A stretch of 64,000 nucleotides of DNA, from the NCBI GenBank assembly GCA_949825025.1, contig OX463782.1, forward strand, positions 39,271,951 to 39,335,950. The letters run 5' to 3'. Under the pieces are notes generated by a model. It was not told the DNA's origin. It saw nothing but the letters and a program-made list of their open reading frames with translations, and did not search any database. The first letter of the stretch is position 1. Each line of letters begins with the position of its first letter. The stretch is from Siphlonurus alternatus. Its lineage: Eukaryota; Arthropoda; Insecta; Ephemeroptera; Siphlonuridae. The position numbers were made by a program, and so were the translations under genes. Shown one piece after another: positions 14,142 through 27,789 of the stretch.

Positions 14142-14830
14142 GGAATTAATTGTTAGTGGGGCATGTTTTTGAAACTTCAAAAATTCATAACTAATTTTTA
14201 AAAAATCGTCGTCACTTTTTAAACGTGTTTTCTCATAGAAGACAGTTCAAATTAAGTTGAATTTGAATAACGAGAAAAAATAAGTATTATCTCTCCTTAT
14301 TTCTGAATTTGAACTATCCCCCTATATAGTTAACATCTGAAAAGAAGTTAAGTTTGATAATTCACCAGAATTCAACTAATCGAGATCGCCTCATTTTGAT
14401 TAAACTCTGAGGTAGGGTGTATTGTTCCTATTATGTACACGCACTTTCAGAATGTTTGAATTCCTAATTCATTACAAAAGTTGACTCTGTGTTCGTTGCT
14501 AATGGGGCATGTGTTTACCACATCAAAAATTAATAACTAATTTTTAAAAAATCGTTGACACTTTTTGAACGTGTTTTCTAATAGAGGACGGTTCAAATTA
14601 AGTTGAATTTGAATAACGAGAAAAAATAAGTATTATCTCTCCGTATTTTTGAATTTGAACTATCCCCCATATACTTAACATGGGAAAAGTAGTTAAGTTT
14701 GATAATTGAACAGAATGAAATGAATCGAGATCGCCACTTTTTTATTGAACTCTGAGGTAGGGTATATTGTTCTCATCATGTACACGCACTTTCAGAATGA
14801 TTGAATTTCTAATTCAATACAAAAGTTGAA

Positions 14831-14851
14831 TAATAATAATAATAATAATAA
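14831..14851. repeat. (TAA)7 microsatellite, 3' tail of the retrotransposon
   Basis: Seven TAA units on the plus strand, that is (TTA)n on the element's own strand. Simple-repeat 3' ends replace poly(A) in several CR1/jockey-type lineages. It marks the 3' insertion junction against satellite. Confidence 0.85.
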
Positions 14852-14994
14852 TATATTTATTAGACCAACTGGTTGTACAAAAAACAACAGGATCACGTCA
14901 GTATATAACTAAAACTACAACAGTTACATAAACAAAACAAAAAAACATACATTATAAACAAAAAAATAACACATTAATTTAATGTGTAGAGCAA

Positions 14995-15744
14995 TTAACA
15001 ATTTACAGATAGTGGAGTAATGACATTCCCACTAATCTTATTGCTAAAGTATGAATTAACTGAATAAAACTCTTTATCAATAAATATCTTATTTAAACAA
15101 TTTTTAAACATGTTATCATTATCAATGTTTCTAACATTAGATGGCAAAAAATCATACATTTTTGCCGTCTGATAAAAACTGCTCTTTTCAAACTGCGCAG
15201 AACTGTGTTTTTCTATCATAACTTTATCTTTATTTCTTGTATTATACATGTGTACATTATTACATCTAAACAGATCAGGATTTTTGCGCCTGAACATGCA
15301 GCAGTTTAAAATATACAATGAGGGTAAAGTTAAGATATTTAAACGTTTGAAATGTGAGACACAAGAAACACCCTTCTTAAAACGAAGGATCGTCCTTAAT
15401 GCTCGTTTCTGAAGTATAAAGAGTCTATTCATATGAACGGAATAACTTCCCCAAAAAATAATATAATAAGCAAGATGCGAATATATATATGAATAATATA
15501 TCGTAAACAAAGACTCTTGAGATACATGATCTCTAATACTAAATAAAATAAAATTGGCCCAAATAATCTTCTTACAGATCGCATCTATAAGCGTTGTCCA
15601 GTCCAAAGTTTCATCAATATAGATACCCAAAAATTTACTACAACTTACTTTTTCAATTGATTTACCTAAGATTTTTATTAAATAACTTTTGTTTGGTGGA
15701 TTTCGAGAAGAATGAAATTGAACAAATACCGTCTTCTCTTTATT
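14995..15744 (-). pseudogene. Reverse transcriptase C-terminal fragment, non-LTR type
   Basis: An open frame of about 249 codons with no start codon of its own; it runs in from the truncated 5' junction, where TAG closes the frame just upstream. It shows the typical C-terminal region of jockey/CR1-type RTs. In order these are KFLGIYIDETLDW, YYSYIYSHLAYYIIFWG, LQKRALRTI, LNILTLPSLYILNC and the H-x-YNTRNKD motif, ending near YSVNSYF. The YxDD catalytic core and the endonuclease domain lie upstream in such proteins and are missing here, so this copy cannot encode active enzyme. The frame has no internal stops, which suggests a fairly young insertion. It lies alone in satellite with no neighbouring genes. 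Confidence 0.88.
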
Positions 15745-15756
15745 TCGCTATTCGAA

Positions 15757-15790
15757 ATACTAGCAGCGAATCGGTGTTCGCTGCTAGTAT
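15757..15790. repeat. 14-bp perfect inverted repeat at the retrotransposon 5' junction
   Basis: Arms ATACTAGCAGCGAA (15757-15770) and TTCGCTGCTAGTAT (15777-15790) flank the loop TCGGTG. The right arm is normal satellite. The left arm is an inverted copy sitting at the truncated end of the retrotransposon. This looks like snap-back or template-switch repair at second-strand synthesis. Confidence 0.75.
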
Positions 15791-18700
15791 GGCATGTGGT
15801 TGCCACTTCAAAAATTCATAACTAATTTTTAAAAAACTGTAGACACTTTTTGAACGTGTGACGGTTCAAATTAAGTTGAATTTGAATAACGAGAAAAAAT
15901 AAGTATTATCTCTCCTTATTTTTGATCTTGAACTATCCCCCATATACTTAACATGGGAAAAGTAGTTAAAATTGATAATTAACAAAAATTCAACGAATCA
16001 AGATCTCCACTTGTTGATTAAACTCTGAGGTAGGGTATATTGTTTTTATCATGTACATGAACTTTCAGAATGATTGAATTCCTAATTCAATACAATAGTC
16101 GAATCTATGTTAATTGTTAGTGGGGCATGTTTTTGCCACTTCAAAATTTCATAACTAATTTTTAAAAAATCGTTGACACTTTTTAAACGTGTTTTCTTAT
16201 AGAGGACAGTTCAAATTAAGTTGAATTTGATTAACGAGAAAAAATATGTATTATCTCTCCTTATTTTTGAATTTGAACTATCCCCAGTATACTTAACATG
16301 GGAAAAGTAGTTAAGTTTGGTAATTCAACATAATGAAATGAATCGAGATCTCCACTTTTTTATTGAACTCTGAGGTAGGGTATATTGTTCTCATCATGTA
16401 CACGCACTTTCAGAATGATTGAATTCCTAATTCAATACAATAGTCGAATCGGTGTAAATTGTTAGTGGGGCATGTTTTTGCCACTTCAAAAATTCATAAC
16501 TAATTTTTAAAAACTGTAGACACTTTTTGAACGTGTGATAATTCAAATTAAGTTGAATTTGAATAACGAGAAAAAATAAGTATTATCTCTCCTTATTTTT
16601 GAACTTGAACTATCCCCCATATACTTAACGTGGTAAAAGTAGTTAATTTTGATAATTCACCAGAACTCAACGAATCAGGATCGCCACTTTTTGATTGAAC
16701 TCTGAGGTAGGGTATATTGTTTTAATCATGAACCCGCACTTTCAGAATGATTGAATTCCTAATTCAATACAAATGTTGAATCGGTGTTCGTTGTTAGTGG
16801 GGCATGTTTTTGCCACTTCAAAAATTCATAACTAATTTTTAAAAAATCGTTGACACTTTTTAAACGTGTTTTCTCATAGAAGACAGTTCAAATTAAGTTG
16901 AATTTGAATAACGAGAAAAAATAAGTATTATCTCTCCTTATTTTTGATCTTGAACTATCCCCCATATACTTAACATGGGAAAAGTAGTTAAATTTGATAA
17001 TTCACCAGAATTCAACGAATCGAGATCGCCACTTTTTGATTAAACTCTGAGGTAGGGTGTATTGTTCCTATTATGTACACGCACTTTCAGAATGATCGAA
17101 ATCCTAATTTAATACAAAAGTTGACTCTGTGTTCGTTGCTAATGGGGCATGTGTTTGCCACATCAAAAATTCATAACTAATTTTTAAAAAATCTTTGACA
17201 CTTTTTGAACGTGTTTTCTCATAGAGGACGGTTCAAATTAAGTTGAATTTGAAAAACGAGAAAAAATAAGTATTATCTCTCCTTATTTTTGAATTTGAAC
17301 TATCCCCAGTATACTTAACATGGGAAAAGTAGTTAAGTTTGATAATTCAACATAATGAAATGAATCGAGATCTCCGCTTTTTTATTGAACTCAGAGGTAG
17401 GGTATATTGTTCTCATCATGTACACGCACTTTCAGAATGATTGAATTCCTAATTCAATACAATAGTCGAATCGGTGTTAATTGTTAGTGGGGCATGTTTT
17501 TGCCACTTCAAAAATTCATAACTAATTTTTAAAAAACTGTTGACACTTTTTGAACGTGTGACGGTTCAAATTAAGTTGAATTTGAATAACGAGAAAAAAT
17601 AAGTATTATCTCTCCTTATTTTTGAACTTGAACTATCCCCCATATACTTAACATGGGAAAAGTAGTTAAAATTGATAAGTAACAAAAATTCAACGAAACA
17701 AGATCTCCACTTTTTGATTAAACTCTGAGGTAGGGTATATTGTTTTTATCATGTACACGAACTTTCAGAATGATTGAATTCCTAATTCAATACAATAGTC
17801 GAATCGGTGTTAATTGTTAGTGGGGCATGTTTTTGCCACTTCAAAAATTCATAACTAATTTTTAAAAAATCGTTGACACTTTTTAAACGTGTTTTCTCAT
17901 AGAAGACAGTTCAAATTAAGTTGAATTTAAATAACGAGAAAAAATAAGTATTATATCTCCTTATTTTTTAATTTGAACTATCCCCCTATATAGTTAACAT
18001 CTGAAAAGTAGTTAAGTTTGATAATTCACCAGAATTCAACTAATCGAGATCGTCACTCTTTGATTAAACTCTGAGGTAGGGTGTATTGTTTCTATTACGT
18101 ATACGCACTTTCAGAATGATTAAATTCCTAATTCAATACAAAAGTTGACTCTGTGTTCACTGCTAATGGGGCATGTGTTTGCCACTTCAAAACATCATAA
18201 CTAATTTTTAAAAAATCTTTGACACTTTTTGAACGTGTTTTCTCATAGAGGACGGTTCAAATTAAGTTGAATTTGAATAACGAGAAAAAATAAGTATTAT
18301 CTCTCCTTATTTTTGAATTTGAACTATCCCCCGTATACTTAACATGGGAAAAGTAGTTAAGTTTGATAATTCAACAGGATGAAATGAATCGAGATCGCCA
18401 CTTTTTTATTGAACTCTGAGGTAGGGTATATTGTTCTCATCATGTACACGCACTTTCAAAATGATTGAATTCCTAATTCAATATAAAAATTGAATCGGTG
18501 TTCGCTGCTAGTATGGCATGTGGTTGCCACTTCAAAAATTCATAACTAAATTTTAAAAAACTGTAGACACTATTTGAACGTGTGACGGTTCAAATTAAGT
18601 TGAATTTGAATAACGAGAAAAAATATGAATTAACTCTCCTAATTTTTGAACTTGAACTATTGCCCATATACTTAACGTGGTAAAAGTAGTTAATTTTGAT

Positions 18701-21700
18701 AATTCACCAGAACTCAACGAATCAGGATCGCCACTTTTTGATTGAACTCTGAGGTAGGGTATATTGTTTTAATCATGAACCCGCACTTTCAGAATGATTG
18801 AATTCCTAATTCAATACAAATGTTGAATCGGTGTTCGTTGTTAGTGGGGCATGTTTTTGCCACTTCAGAAATTCATAAATAATTTTTAAAAAATCGTTGA
18901 CACTTTTTGAAGGTGTTTTGTCATAGAGGACGGTTCAAACTAAGTTGAATTTGAATATCGAAAAAAAAAATTTGTATTATCTCTCCATATTTTTGCATTT
19001 GAACTATCTCCCATATACTTAACATGGGAAAAGTAGTTAAGTTTGATAATTCACCAGGATTCAACGAATCAAGATCATCACTTTTTGATTAAAGTCTGAG
19101 GTAGGGTATATTGTTTTTATCATGTACACGCACTTTCAGAAAGATTGATATCCTAATTCAATACAAAATTCGAATCGGTGTTCATTGTTAGTGGGGCATG
19201 TTTTTGCCACTTCAAAATTTCATAACTAATTTTTAAAAAATCGTTGACACTTTTTAAACGTGTTTTCTTATAGAGGACAGTTCAAATTAAGTTGAATTTG
19301 ATTAACGAGAAAAAATATGTATTATCTCTCCTTATTTTTGAATTTGAACTATCCCCCATATACTTAACATGGGAAAAGTAGTTAAGTTTGATAATTCACA
19401 AAAATTCAACGAATCAAGATCGCCACTTTTTGATTAAAGTCTGAGGTAGGGTATATTGTTTTTATCATGTACACGCACTTTCAGAATGATTGATATCCTA
19501 ATTCAATACAAATGTTGAATCGGTGTTCGTTGATAGTGGGGCATGTTTTTGCCACTTCAAAATTTCATAACTAATTTTTAAAAAATCGTTGACACTTTTT
19601 AAACGTGTTTTCTTATAGAGGACAGTTCAAATTAAGTTGAATTTGAATAACGAGAAAAAATATGAATTAACTCTCCTAATTTTTGAATTTGAACTATCCC
19701 CCATATATTTAACATGGGAAAAGTAGTTAAGTTTGATAATTCACAAAAATTCAACGAATCAAGATCGCCACTTTTTGATTAAAGTCTGAGGTAGGGTATA
19801 TTGTTTTTATCATGTACACGAACTTTCAGAATGATTGAATTCCTAATTCAATACAAAAGTCGAAACGGTGTTAATTGTTAGTGGGGCATGTTTTTGCCAC
19901 TTCAAAAATTCATAACTAAATTTTATAAAATCGTTGACACTTTTTAAACGTGTTTTCTCATAGAAAACAGTTCAAATTAATTTGAATTTGAATAACGAAA
20001 ATAAAATAGGTATTATCTCTCCTTATTTTTTAATTTGAACTATCCCCCTATATAGTTAACATCTGAAAAGTAGTTAAGTTTGATAATTCACCAGAATTCA
20101 ACGAATCGAGATCGCCACTTTTTGATTAAACTCTGAGGTAGGGTGTATTGTTCCTATTATGTACACGCACTTTCAGAATGATCGAAATCCTAATTTAATA
20201 CAAAAGTTGACTCTGTGTTCGTTGCTAATGGGGCATGTGTTTGCCACATCAAAAATTCATAACTAATTTTTAAAAAATCTTTGACACTTTTTGAACGTGT
20301 TTTCTCATAGAGGACGGTTCAAATGAAGTTGAATTTGAAAATCGAGAAAAAATAAGTATTATCTCTCCTTATTTTTGAATTTGAACTATCCCCAGTATAC
20401 TTAACATGGGAAAAGTAGTTAAGTTTGATAATTCACCAGGATTCAACGAATCTAGATCATCACTTTTTGATTAATGTCTGAGGTAGGGTATATTGTTTTT
20501 ATCATGTACACGCACTTTCAAAATGATTGAATTCCTAATTCAATACAAAATTCGAATCGGTGTTCATTGTTAGTGGGGCATGTTTTTGCCACTTCAAAAT
20601 TTCATAACTAATTTTTAAAAAATCGATTACACTTTTTAAATGTGTTTTCTTATAGAGGACAGTTCAAATTAAGTTGAATTTGAATAACGAGAAAAAATAT
20701 ATACTATCTCTCCTTATTTTTGAATTTGAACTATCCCCCATATACTTAACATGGGAAAAGTAGTTAAGTTTGATAATTCACCAGGATTCAACGAATCAAT
20801 ATCATCACTTTTTGATTAAAGTCTGAGGTAGGGTATATTGTTTTTATCATGTACACGCACTTTCAGAATGATTGATATCCTAATTCAATACTAAATTCGA
20901 ATTTGTGTTCATTGTTAGTGGGGCATGTTTTTACCACTTCAAAATTTCATAACTAATTTTTAAAAAATCGTTGACACTTTTTAAACGTGTTTTCTTATAG
21001 AGGACTGTTCAAATTAAGAAGAATTTGAATAACGAAAAAAAAAATGTATTATCTCTCCTTATTTTTGAATTTGAACTATCCCCCATATATTTAACATGGG
21101 AAAAGTAGTTAATTTTGTTAATTCACAAAAATTCAACGAATCAAGATCGCCACTTTTTGATTAAACTCTGAGGTAGGGTATATTGTTTTTATCATGTACA
21201 CGAACTTTCAGAATGATTGAATTCCTAATTCAATACAAGAGTCGAATCGGTGTTAATTGTTAGTGGGGCATGTTTTTGCCACTTCAAAAATTCATAACTA
21301 ATTTTTAAAAAATCGTTGACACTTTTTGAAGATGTTTTGTCATAGAAGACGGTTCAAACTAAGTTGAATTTGAATATCGAGAAAAAATATGTATTATCTC
21401 TCCTTATTTTTTTAATTTAAACTATCCCCCGTATACTTAACATGGGAAAAGTAGTTACTTTTGATAATTCAACTGAATGAAATGAATCAAAATCGCCACT
21501 TTTTTATTGAACTCTGAGGTAGGGTATATTGTTCTCATCATGTACCCGCACTTTCAAAATGATTGAATTCCTAATTCAATACAAAAGTTGAATCGGTGTT
21601 CACTGCTAGTATGGCATGTGGTTGCCACTTCAAAAATTCATAACTAATTTTAAAAAACTGTAGACACTTTTAGAACGTACGTGTGACGGTTCAAATTAAG

Positions 21701-24700
21701 TTGAATTCTAATAACGAGAAAAAATATGAATTATCTCACCTAATTTTTGAACTTGAACTATCCCCCATATACTTAACGTGGGAAAAGTAGTTAAGTTTGA
21801 TAATTCACCAGAACTCAACGAATCAGTATCGCCACTTTTTGATTGAACTCTGAGGTGGGATATATTGTTTTAATCATGAACCCGCACTTTCAGAATGATT
21901 GAATTCCTAACTCAATACAAAAATTGAATCGGTGTTCGTTGTTAGTCGGGCATGTTTTTGCCACTTCAGAAATTCATAACTAATTTTTAAAAAACCGTTG
22001 ACACTTTTTGAACGTGTTTTCTCATAGAAGTCGGTTCAAATTAAGTTGAATTTGAATAACGAGAAAAAATATGTATTATCTCTCCATATTTTTGAATTTG
22101 AACTATCCTCCATATACTTAAAATGGAAAAAGTAGTTAAGTTTGATAATTCAACAGAATTCAATGAATCGAGATTGCAACTTTTTTATTAAACTCTGAGG
22201 TAGGGTATATTGTTCTTATCATGTACACGCACTTTCAGAATGATTGAATTTCAAATTAAATACAATTGTTGAATTGGTGTTCGTTGTTAGTGGGGCATGT
22301 TTTTGCCACTTCAGAAATTCATAACTAATTTTTAAAAAATCGTTGACACTTTTTGAAGGTGTTTTGTCATAGAGTATGGTTCAAATTAAGTTGAATTTGA
22401 ATATCGAGAAAAAATATGTATTATCTCTCCTTATTTTTGAATTTGAACTATCCCCCGTATACATAACATGGGAAAAGTAGTTAAGTTTGATAATTCAACA
22501 GAATGAAATGAATCGAAATCGCCACTTTTTTATTGAACTCTGAGGTAGGGTATATTGTTCTCATCTTGTACACGCACTTTCAGAATGATTGAATTCCTAA
22601 TTCAATACAAAAGTTGAATCGGTGTTCGCTGCTAGTATGGCATGTGTTTGCCACTTCAAAAATTCATAACTAATTTTTAAAAAACCGTAGACACTTTTTG
22701 AACGTGTGACGGTTCAAATTAAGTTGAATTTGAATAACGAGAAAAAATATGTATTATCTCTCCTAATTTTTGAAATTGAACTATCCCCCATATACTTAAC
22801 GTGGGAAAAGTAGTTAAGTTTGATAATTCACCAGAATTCAATGAATCGAGATCGCCACTTTCTTATTGAACTCTTAGGTAGGGTATATTGTTCTAATCAT
22901 GTACACGCACTTTCAGAATGATTGAATTCCTAATTCAATACAAAAGTTGAATTAGTGTTCGTTGCTAGTATGGCATGTGTTTGCCACTTCAAAAATTCAT
23001 AACTAATTTTTAAAAAACCATTGACACTATTTGAACGTGTTCTCTCATAGAGGACGGTTCAAATTAAGTTGATTTTGAATAACGAGAAAAAATATGTATA
23101 ATCTCTCCATATTTTTGAATTTGAACTATCCCTCATATACTTAAAATGGAAAAAGTAGTTAAGTTTGATAATTCAACAGAATTCAATGAATTGAGATTGC
23201 CACTTTTTTATTAAACTCTGAGGTAGGGTATATTGTTCTTATCTTGTACACGCACTTTCAGATTGATTGAATTCCTAATTCAATACAAATGTTGAATCGG
23301 TGTTCGTTGATAGTGGGGCATGTTTTTGCCACTTCAGAAATTCATAAATAATTATTAAAAAATCGTTGACACTTTTTGAAGGTGTTTTGTCATAGAAGAC
23401 GGTTCAAATTAAGTTGAATTTGAAGATCGAGAAAAAATATGTATTATCTCTCCATATTTTTGAATTTGAACTATCCCCCATATACTTAACATGAGAAAAG
23501 TAGTTAAGTTTGATAATTCACAAAAATTCAACGAATCAAGATCACCACTTTTTGATTAAAGTCTGAGGTAGGGTATATTGTTTTTATCGTGTACACGCAC
23601 TTTCAGAATGATTAAATTCCTAATTCAACACAAAAGTCGAATCGGTATTAATTATTAGTGGGGCATGTTTTTGCCACTTCAGAAATTCATAAATAATTAT
23701 TAAAAAATCGTTGACACTTTTTGAAGGTGTTTTGTCATAGAAGACGGTTCAAATTAAGTTGAATTTGAATAACGAGAAAAAATAAGTATTATCTCTCCTT
23801 ATTTTTGAATTTGAACTATCCCCATATATAGTTAACATCTGAAAAGTAGTTAAGTTTGATAATTCACCAGAATTCAACTAATCGAGATCGCCACTTTTTG
23901 ATTAAATTCTGAGGTAGGGTGTATTGTTCCTATTATGTACAAGCACTTTCAAAATGATTGAATTCCTAATTCAATACAAAAGTTGAATCGGTGTTCGCTG
24001 CTAGTATGGCATGTGGTTGCCACTTCAAAAATTCATAACTAATTTTTAAAAAAACTGTAGACACTTTTTGAACGTGTGACGGTTCAAATTAATTTGAATT
24101 TGAATAACGAGAAAAAATATGAATTATCTCTCCTAATTTTTTAACTTGAACTATCCCCCATATACTTAACATGGGTAAAATAGTTATGTTTGATAATTCA
24201 CCAGAATTCAATGAATCGAGATCGCCACTTTGTTATTGAACCCTTAGGTAGGGTATATTGTTTTTATCATGTACACGAACTTTCAGAATGATTGAATTCC
24301 TAATTCATTACAAAAGTCGAATCGGTGTTAATTGTTAGTGGAGCATGTTTTTGCCACTTCAAAAATTCACAAATAATTTTTAAAAAATCGATGACAGTTT
24401 TTAAACGTGTTTTCTCATAGAAAACAGTTTAAATTAAGTTGAATTTGAATAACGAAAAAAAATAAGTATTATCTCTCCTTATTTTTGAATTTGAACTATC
24501 CCCCTATTTAGTTAACATCTGAAAAGTAGTTAAGTTTGATAATTCACCAGAATTCAACGAATCGAGATCGCCACTTTTTGATTAAACTCTGAGGTAGGGT
24601 GTATTGTTCCCATTATGTATACGCACTTTCAGAATGATTGAATTCCTAATTCAATACAAAAGTTGAATTGGTGTTCGTTGCTAGTATGGCATGTGATTGC

Positions 24701-27051
24701 CAATTCAAAAATTCATAACTAATTTTTAAAAAATCGTTGACACTTTTTAAACGTTTTTTCTCATAGAGGACAGTTCAAATTAAGTTGAATTTGAATAACG
24801 AGAAAAATTAAGCATTATCTCTGATTATTTTTGAATTTGAACTATACCCCGAATACATAACATGGGAAAAGTAGTTATGTTTGATAATTCAACAGAATGA
24901 AATGAATCGAAATCGCCACTTTTTTATTGAACTCTGAGGTAGGGTATATTGTTCTTATCTTGTACACGCACTTTCAGAATGATTGAATTCCTAATTCAAT
25001 ACAAATGTTGAATCGGTGTTCGTTGTTAGTGGGGCTTGTTTTTGCCACTTCAGAAATTCATAAATAATTTTTAAAAAATCGTTGACACTTTTTGATGGTG
25101 TTTTGTCATAGAGGATGGTTCAAATTAAGTTGAATTTGAATATCGAGACAAAATATGTATTATCTCTCCATATTTTTGAATTTGAACTATCCCCCATATA
25201 CATGGGAAAAGTAGTTAAGTTTGATAATTCAACAGAATGAAATGAATCGAAATCGCCACCTTTTTATTGAACTCTGAGTTAGGGTATATTGTTCTCATCA
25301 TGTACACGCACTTTCAGAATGATTGAATTCCTAATTCAATACAAAAGTTGAATCGGTGTTCGCTGCTAGTATGGCATGTGGTTGCCACTTCAAAAATTCA
25401 TAACTAATTTTTAAAAAACTGTAGACACTTTTTGAACGTGTGACGGTTCAAATTAAGTTGAATTTGAATAACGAGAAAAAATATGAATTATCTCTCCTAA
25501 TTTTTGAACTTGAACTATCCCCCATATACTTAACATGGGTAAAATAGTTATGTTTGATAATTCACCAGAATTCAATGAATCGAGATCGCCACTTTGTTAT
25601 TGAACTCTTAGGTAGGGTATATTGTTCTTATCTTGTACACGCACTTTCAGAATGATTGAATTCCTAATTCAATACAAATGTTGAATCGGTGTTCGTTGTT
25701 AGTGGGGCATGTTTTTGCCACTTCAGAAATTCATAAATAATTTTTAAAAAATCGTTGACACTTTTTGAAGGTGTTTTGTCATAGAGGAAGGTTCAAATTA
25801 AGTTGAATTTAAATATCGAGAAAAAATATGCATTATCTCTCCTTATTTTTGAATTTGAACTATCCCCCGTATACTTAACATGGGAAAAGTAGTTAAGTTT
25901 GATAATTCAACAGAATGAAATGAATCGAAATCGCCACCTTTTTATTGAACTCTGAGTTAGGGTATATTGTTCTCATCATGTACACGCACTTTCAGAATGA
26001 TTGAATTCCTATTTCAATACAAAAGTTGAATCGGTGTTCGTTGCTAGTATGGCATGTGTTTGCCAATTCAAAAATTCATAACTAATTTTTAAAAAATCGT
26101 TGACACTTTTTGAAGGTGTTTTGTCATAGAAGATGGTTCAAATTAAGTTGAATTTGAATATCGAGAAAAAAAATATATTATCTCTCCTTATTTTTGAATT
26201 TGAACTATATCCCGTATACTTAACATGGGAAAAGTAGTTAAGTTTGATAATTCAACAGAACGAAATGAATCGAAATCGCCACTTTTTTATTGAACTCTGA
26301 GGTAGGGTATATTGTTCTTATCATATACACTCACTTTCAGAATGATTGAATTCCTAATTCAATACAAAAGTGGAATCGGTGTTCGCTGCTAGTATGGCAT
26401 GTGGTTGCCACTTCAAAAATTCATAACTAATTTTTAAAAAACCGTAGACACTTTTTGAACGTGTGACGGTTCAAATTAAGTTGAATTTGAATAACGAGAA
26501 AAAATATGTATTATCTCTCCTAATTTTTGAACTTGATGTATCCCCATATACTTAAAATGGAAAAAGTAGTTAAGTTTGATAATTCAACAGAATTCAATGA
26601 ATCGAGATTGCCACTTTTTTATTAAACTCTGAGGTAGGGTATATTGTTTTTATCATGTACACGAACTTTCAAAATGATTGAATTCCTAATTCATTACAAT
26701 AGTCGAATCGGTGTTAATTGTTAGTGGAGCATGTTTTTGCCACTTCAAAAATTCACAACTAATTTTTAAAAAATCGATGACAGTTTTTAAACGTGTTTTC
26801 TCATAGAAAACAGTTCAAATTAAGTTGAATTTGAATAACGAAAAAAAATAAGTATTAACACTCCTTATTTTTGAATTTTGAACTATCCCCCTATTTAGTT
26901 AACATCTGAAAAGTAGTTAAGTTTGATAATTCACCAGAATTCAACGAATCGAGATCGCCACTTTTTGATTAATTTTTGAGGTAGGGTGTATTGTTCCTAT
27001 TATGTATACGCACTTTCAGAATGATTGAATTCCTAATTCAATACAAAAGTT
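15771..27051. repeat. Satellite DNA array, block B
   Basis: Continuation of the same monomer family and orientation on the other side of the retrotransposon. It contains copy 2 of the 3-kb duplication. From about 24.3 kb new variants appear: ATCGATGACAGTTTTTAAAC at 24385, the shortened CCCCCATATACATGGG at 25192, and CTCTGAGTTAGGG at 25271. I did not find these in the left 24 kb. No gene is supported here. Confidence 0.96.
20661..23681. repeat. 3.0-kb segmental duplication inside satellite, copy 2
   Basis: Partner of 9786-12806. Near-identity across about 3 kb over a distance of 10.9 kb points to a recent block duplication or gene conversion, not slow monomer-by-monomer spread. Confidence 0.88.
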
Positions 27052-27062
27052 CACTGTTATTT
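27052..27062 (+). repeat. Left terminal inverted repeat of the CACTA-like element
   Basis: CACTGTTATTT, the exact reverse complement of 30884-30894. The match stops at base 12. Confidence 0.85.
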
Positions 27063-27067
27063 CAAAA

Positions 27068-27199
27068 TGTCTTAGCATAAGATATTTTAGTGTCTTATTT
27101 GTTGCCCCCTTAAATAAGACATGAAAATTGGGTCTTAAAGTGATAAGATGTCTCAAAGATCTCATAATAAGACATTATAATGTCTTATTATGAGACCTA
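27068..27199. repeat. Left subterminal TGTCTTA/TAAGACA motif cluster
   Basis: About eight copies of GTCTTA or TAAGAC/TAAGAT in both orientations within 130 bp, including the near-palindrome AATAAGACATTATAATGTCTTATT at 27167-27190. They resemble transposase-binding subterminal repeats of CACTA elements. Confidence 0.7.
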
Positions 27200-27789
27200 A
27201 CTATGACGTCATAAGACTACTCCTACAAACCTGCAACCAGCAATTCTTTTTTTCTGTATGAGGCTGCATAACTAAAAAGGTTGCATAATTTTGCACTGAA
27301 AAACATTTATAATTTATAATACAGCTTTCATTTTTATTCAATATTCCTTTTGTACATTTGAAAAAAAATTTTTGGATCCGCGCTTCAGTCCCAACCTGCA
27401 TAGTCCTCAGTAGCATGTTGGGGATGTTTGGGGATGACACTCATCTACCTGGGAGCAACACACTGCAATGAAAGAAAATACACAATATTACTTTATGTCC
27501 ATCACTTTATGTTAACCAGGAATGTGTAGATAATTATAATTCTTTTAATTGAAGTTTGCCGGTTCCACATTAAATAGCATATATAAGCTAGAAAAAGACA
27601 AATATCATCCTCATTACCTGGAATAAATTATAATAATAAATTAATGTTTTTATCATCAAGTTTGCCGGTAAATTAATATAAAAATATCTAAAATATAAAA
27701 TTTTATAAAATGTTTAACAGAGTGTACAACCTGCGAAGAAAATATTTATATCCTGTAGTGAAAACTCCCATTTTGAATTAATAATCTGC

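Larger units (their letters stand above)
1..14830. repeat. Satellite DNA array, block A (about 340-bp monomers)
   Basis: Head-to-tail AT-rich monomers. The landmark CTCTGAGGTAG starts at 6, 351, 695, 1039, 1372, 1717 and so on, giving spacings of 345, 344, 344, 333 and 345 bp. Each monomer carries the hairpin ATTGAATT-CCT-AATTCAAT, a second dyad CAAATT-AAGTTG-AATTTG, and CCCCCATATACTTAACATGGG or the variant CCCCCTATATAGTTAACATC. The 333-bp type lacks the stretch around TTTTCTCATAGAAGA. All copies face the same way. The stop-rich frames argue against coding. This is tandem satellite of the kind found in heterochromatin or centromeres; location in the chromosome is inference. Confidence 0.96.
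14831..15770 (-). mobile_element. 5'-truncated non-LTR retrotransposon (jockey/CR1-like)
   Basis: About 940 bp of non-satellite DNA inserted in a monomer. Read on the minus strand it holds the C-terminal end of a reverse transcriptase, a stop codon, about 145 bp of 3' UTR and a (TTA)n tail. The satellite reads GTTGAAT on the left and GAATCGGTG on the right, so at most a 4-bp GAAT duplication is visible. Loss of everything upstream of the RT C-terminus is normal 5' truncation after target-primed reverse transcription. The clade is assigned from the protein pattern only. Confidence 0.85.

Noticed and set aside
27201..27440. 79-codon minus-strand frame in the CACTA-like element
   Set aside because: No recognisable domain, no promoter or splice support, and composition like its surroundings. 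It is too short for a transposase remnant to be claimed.
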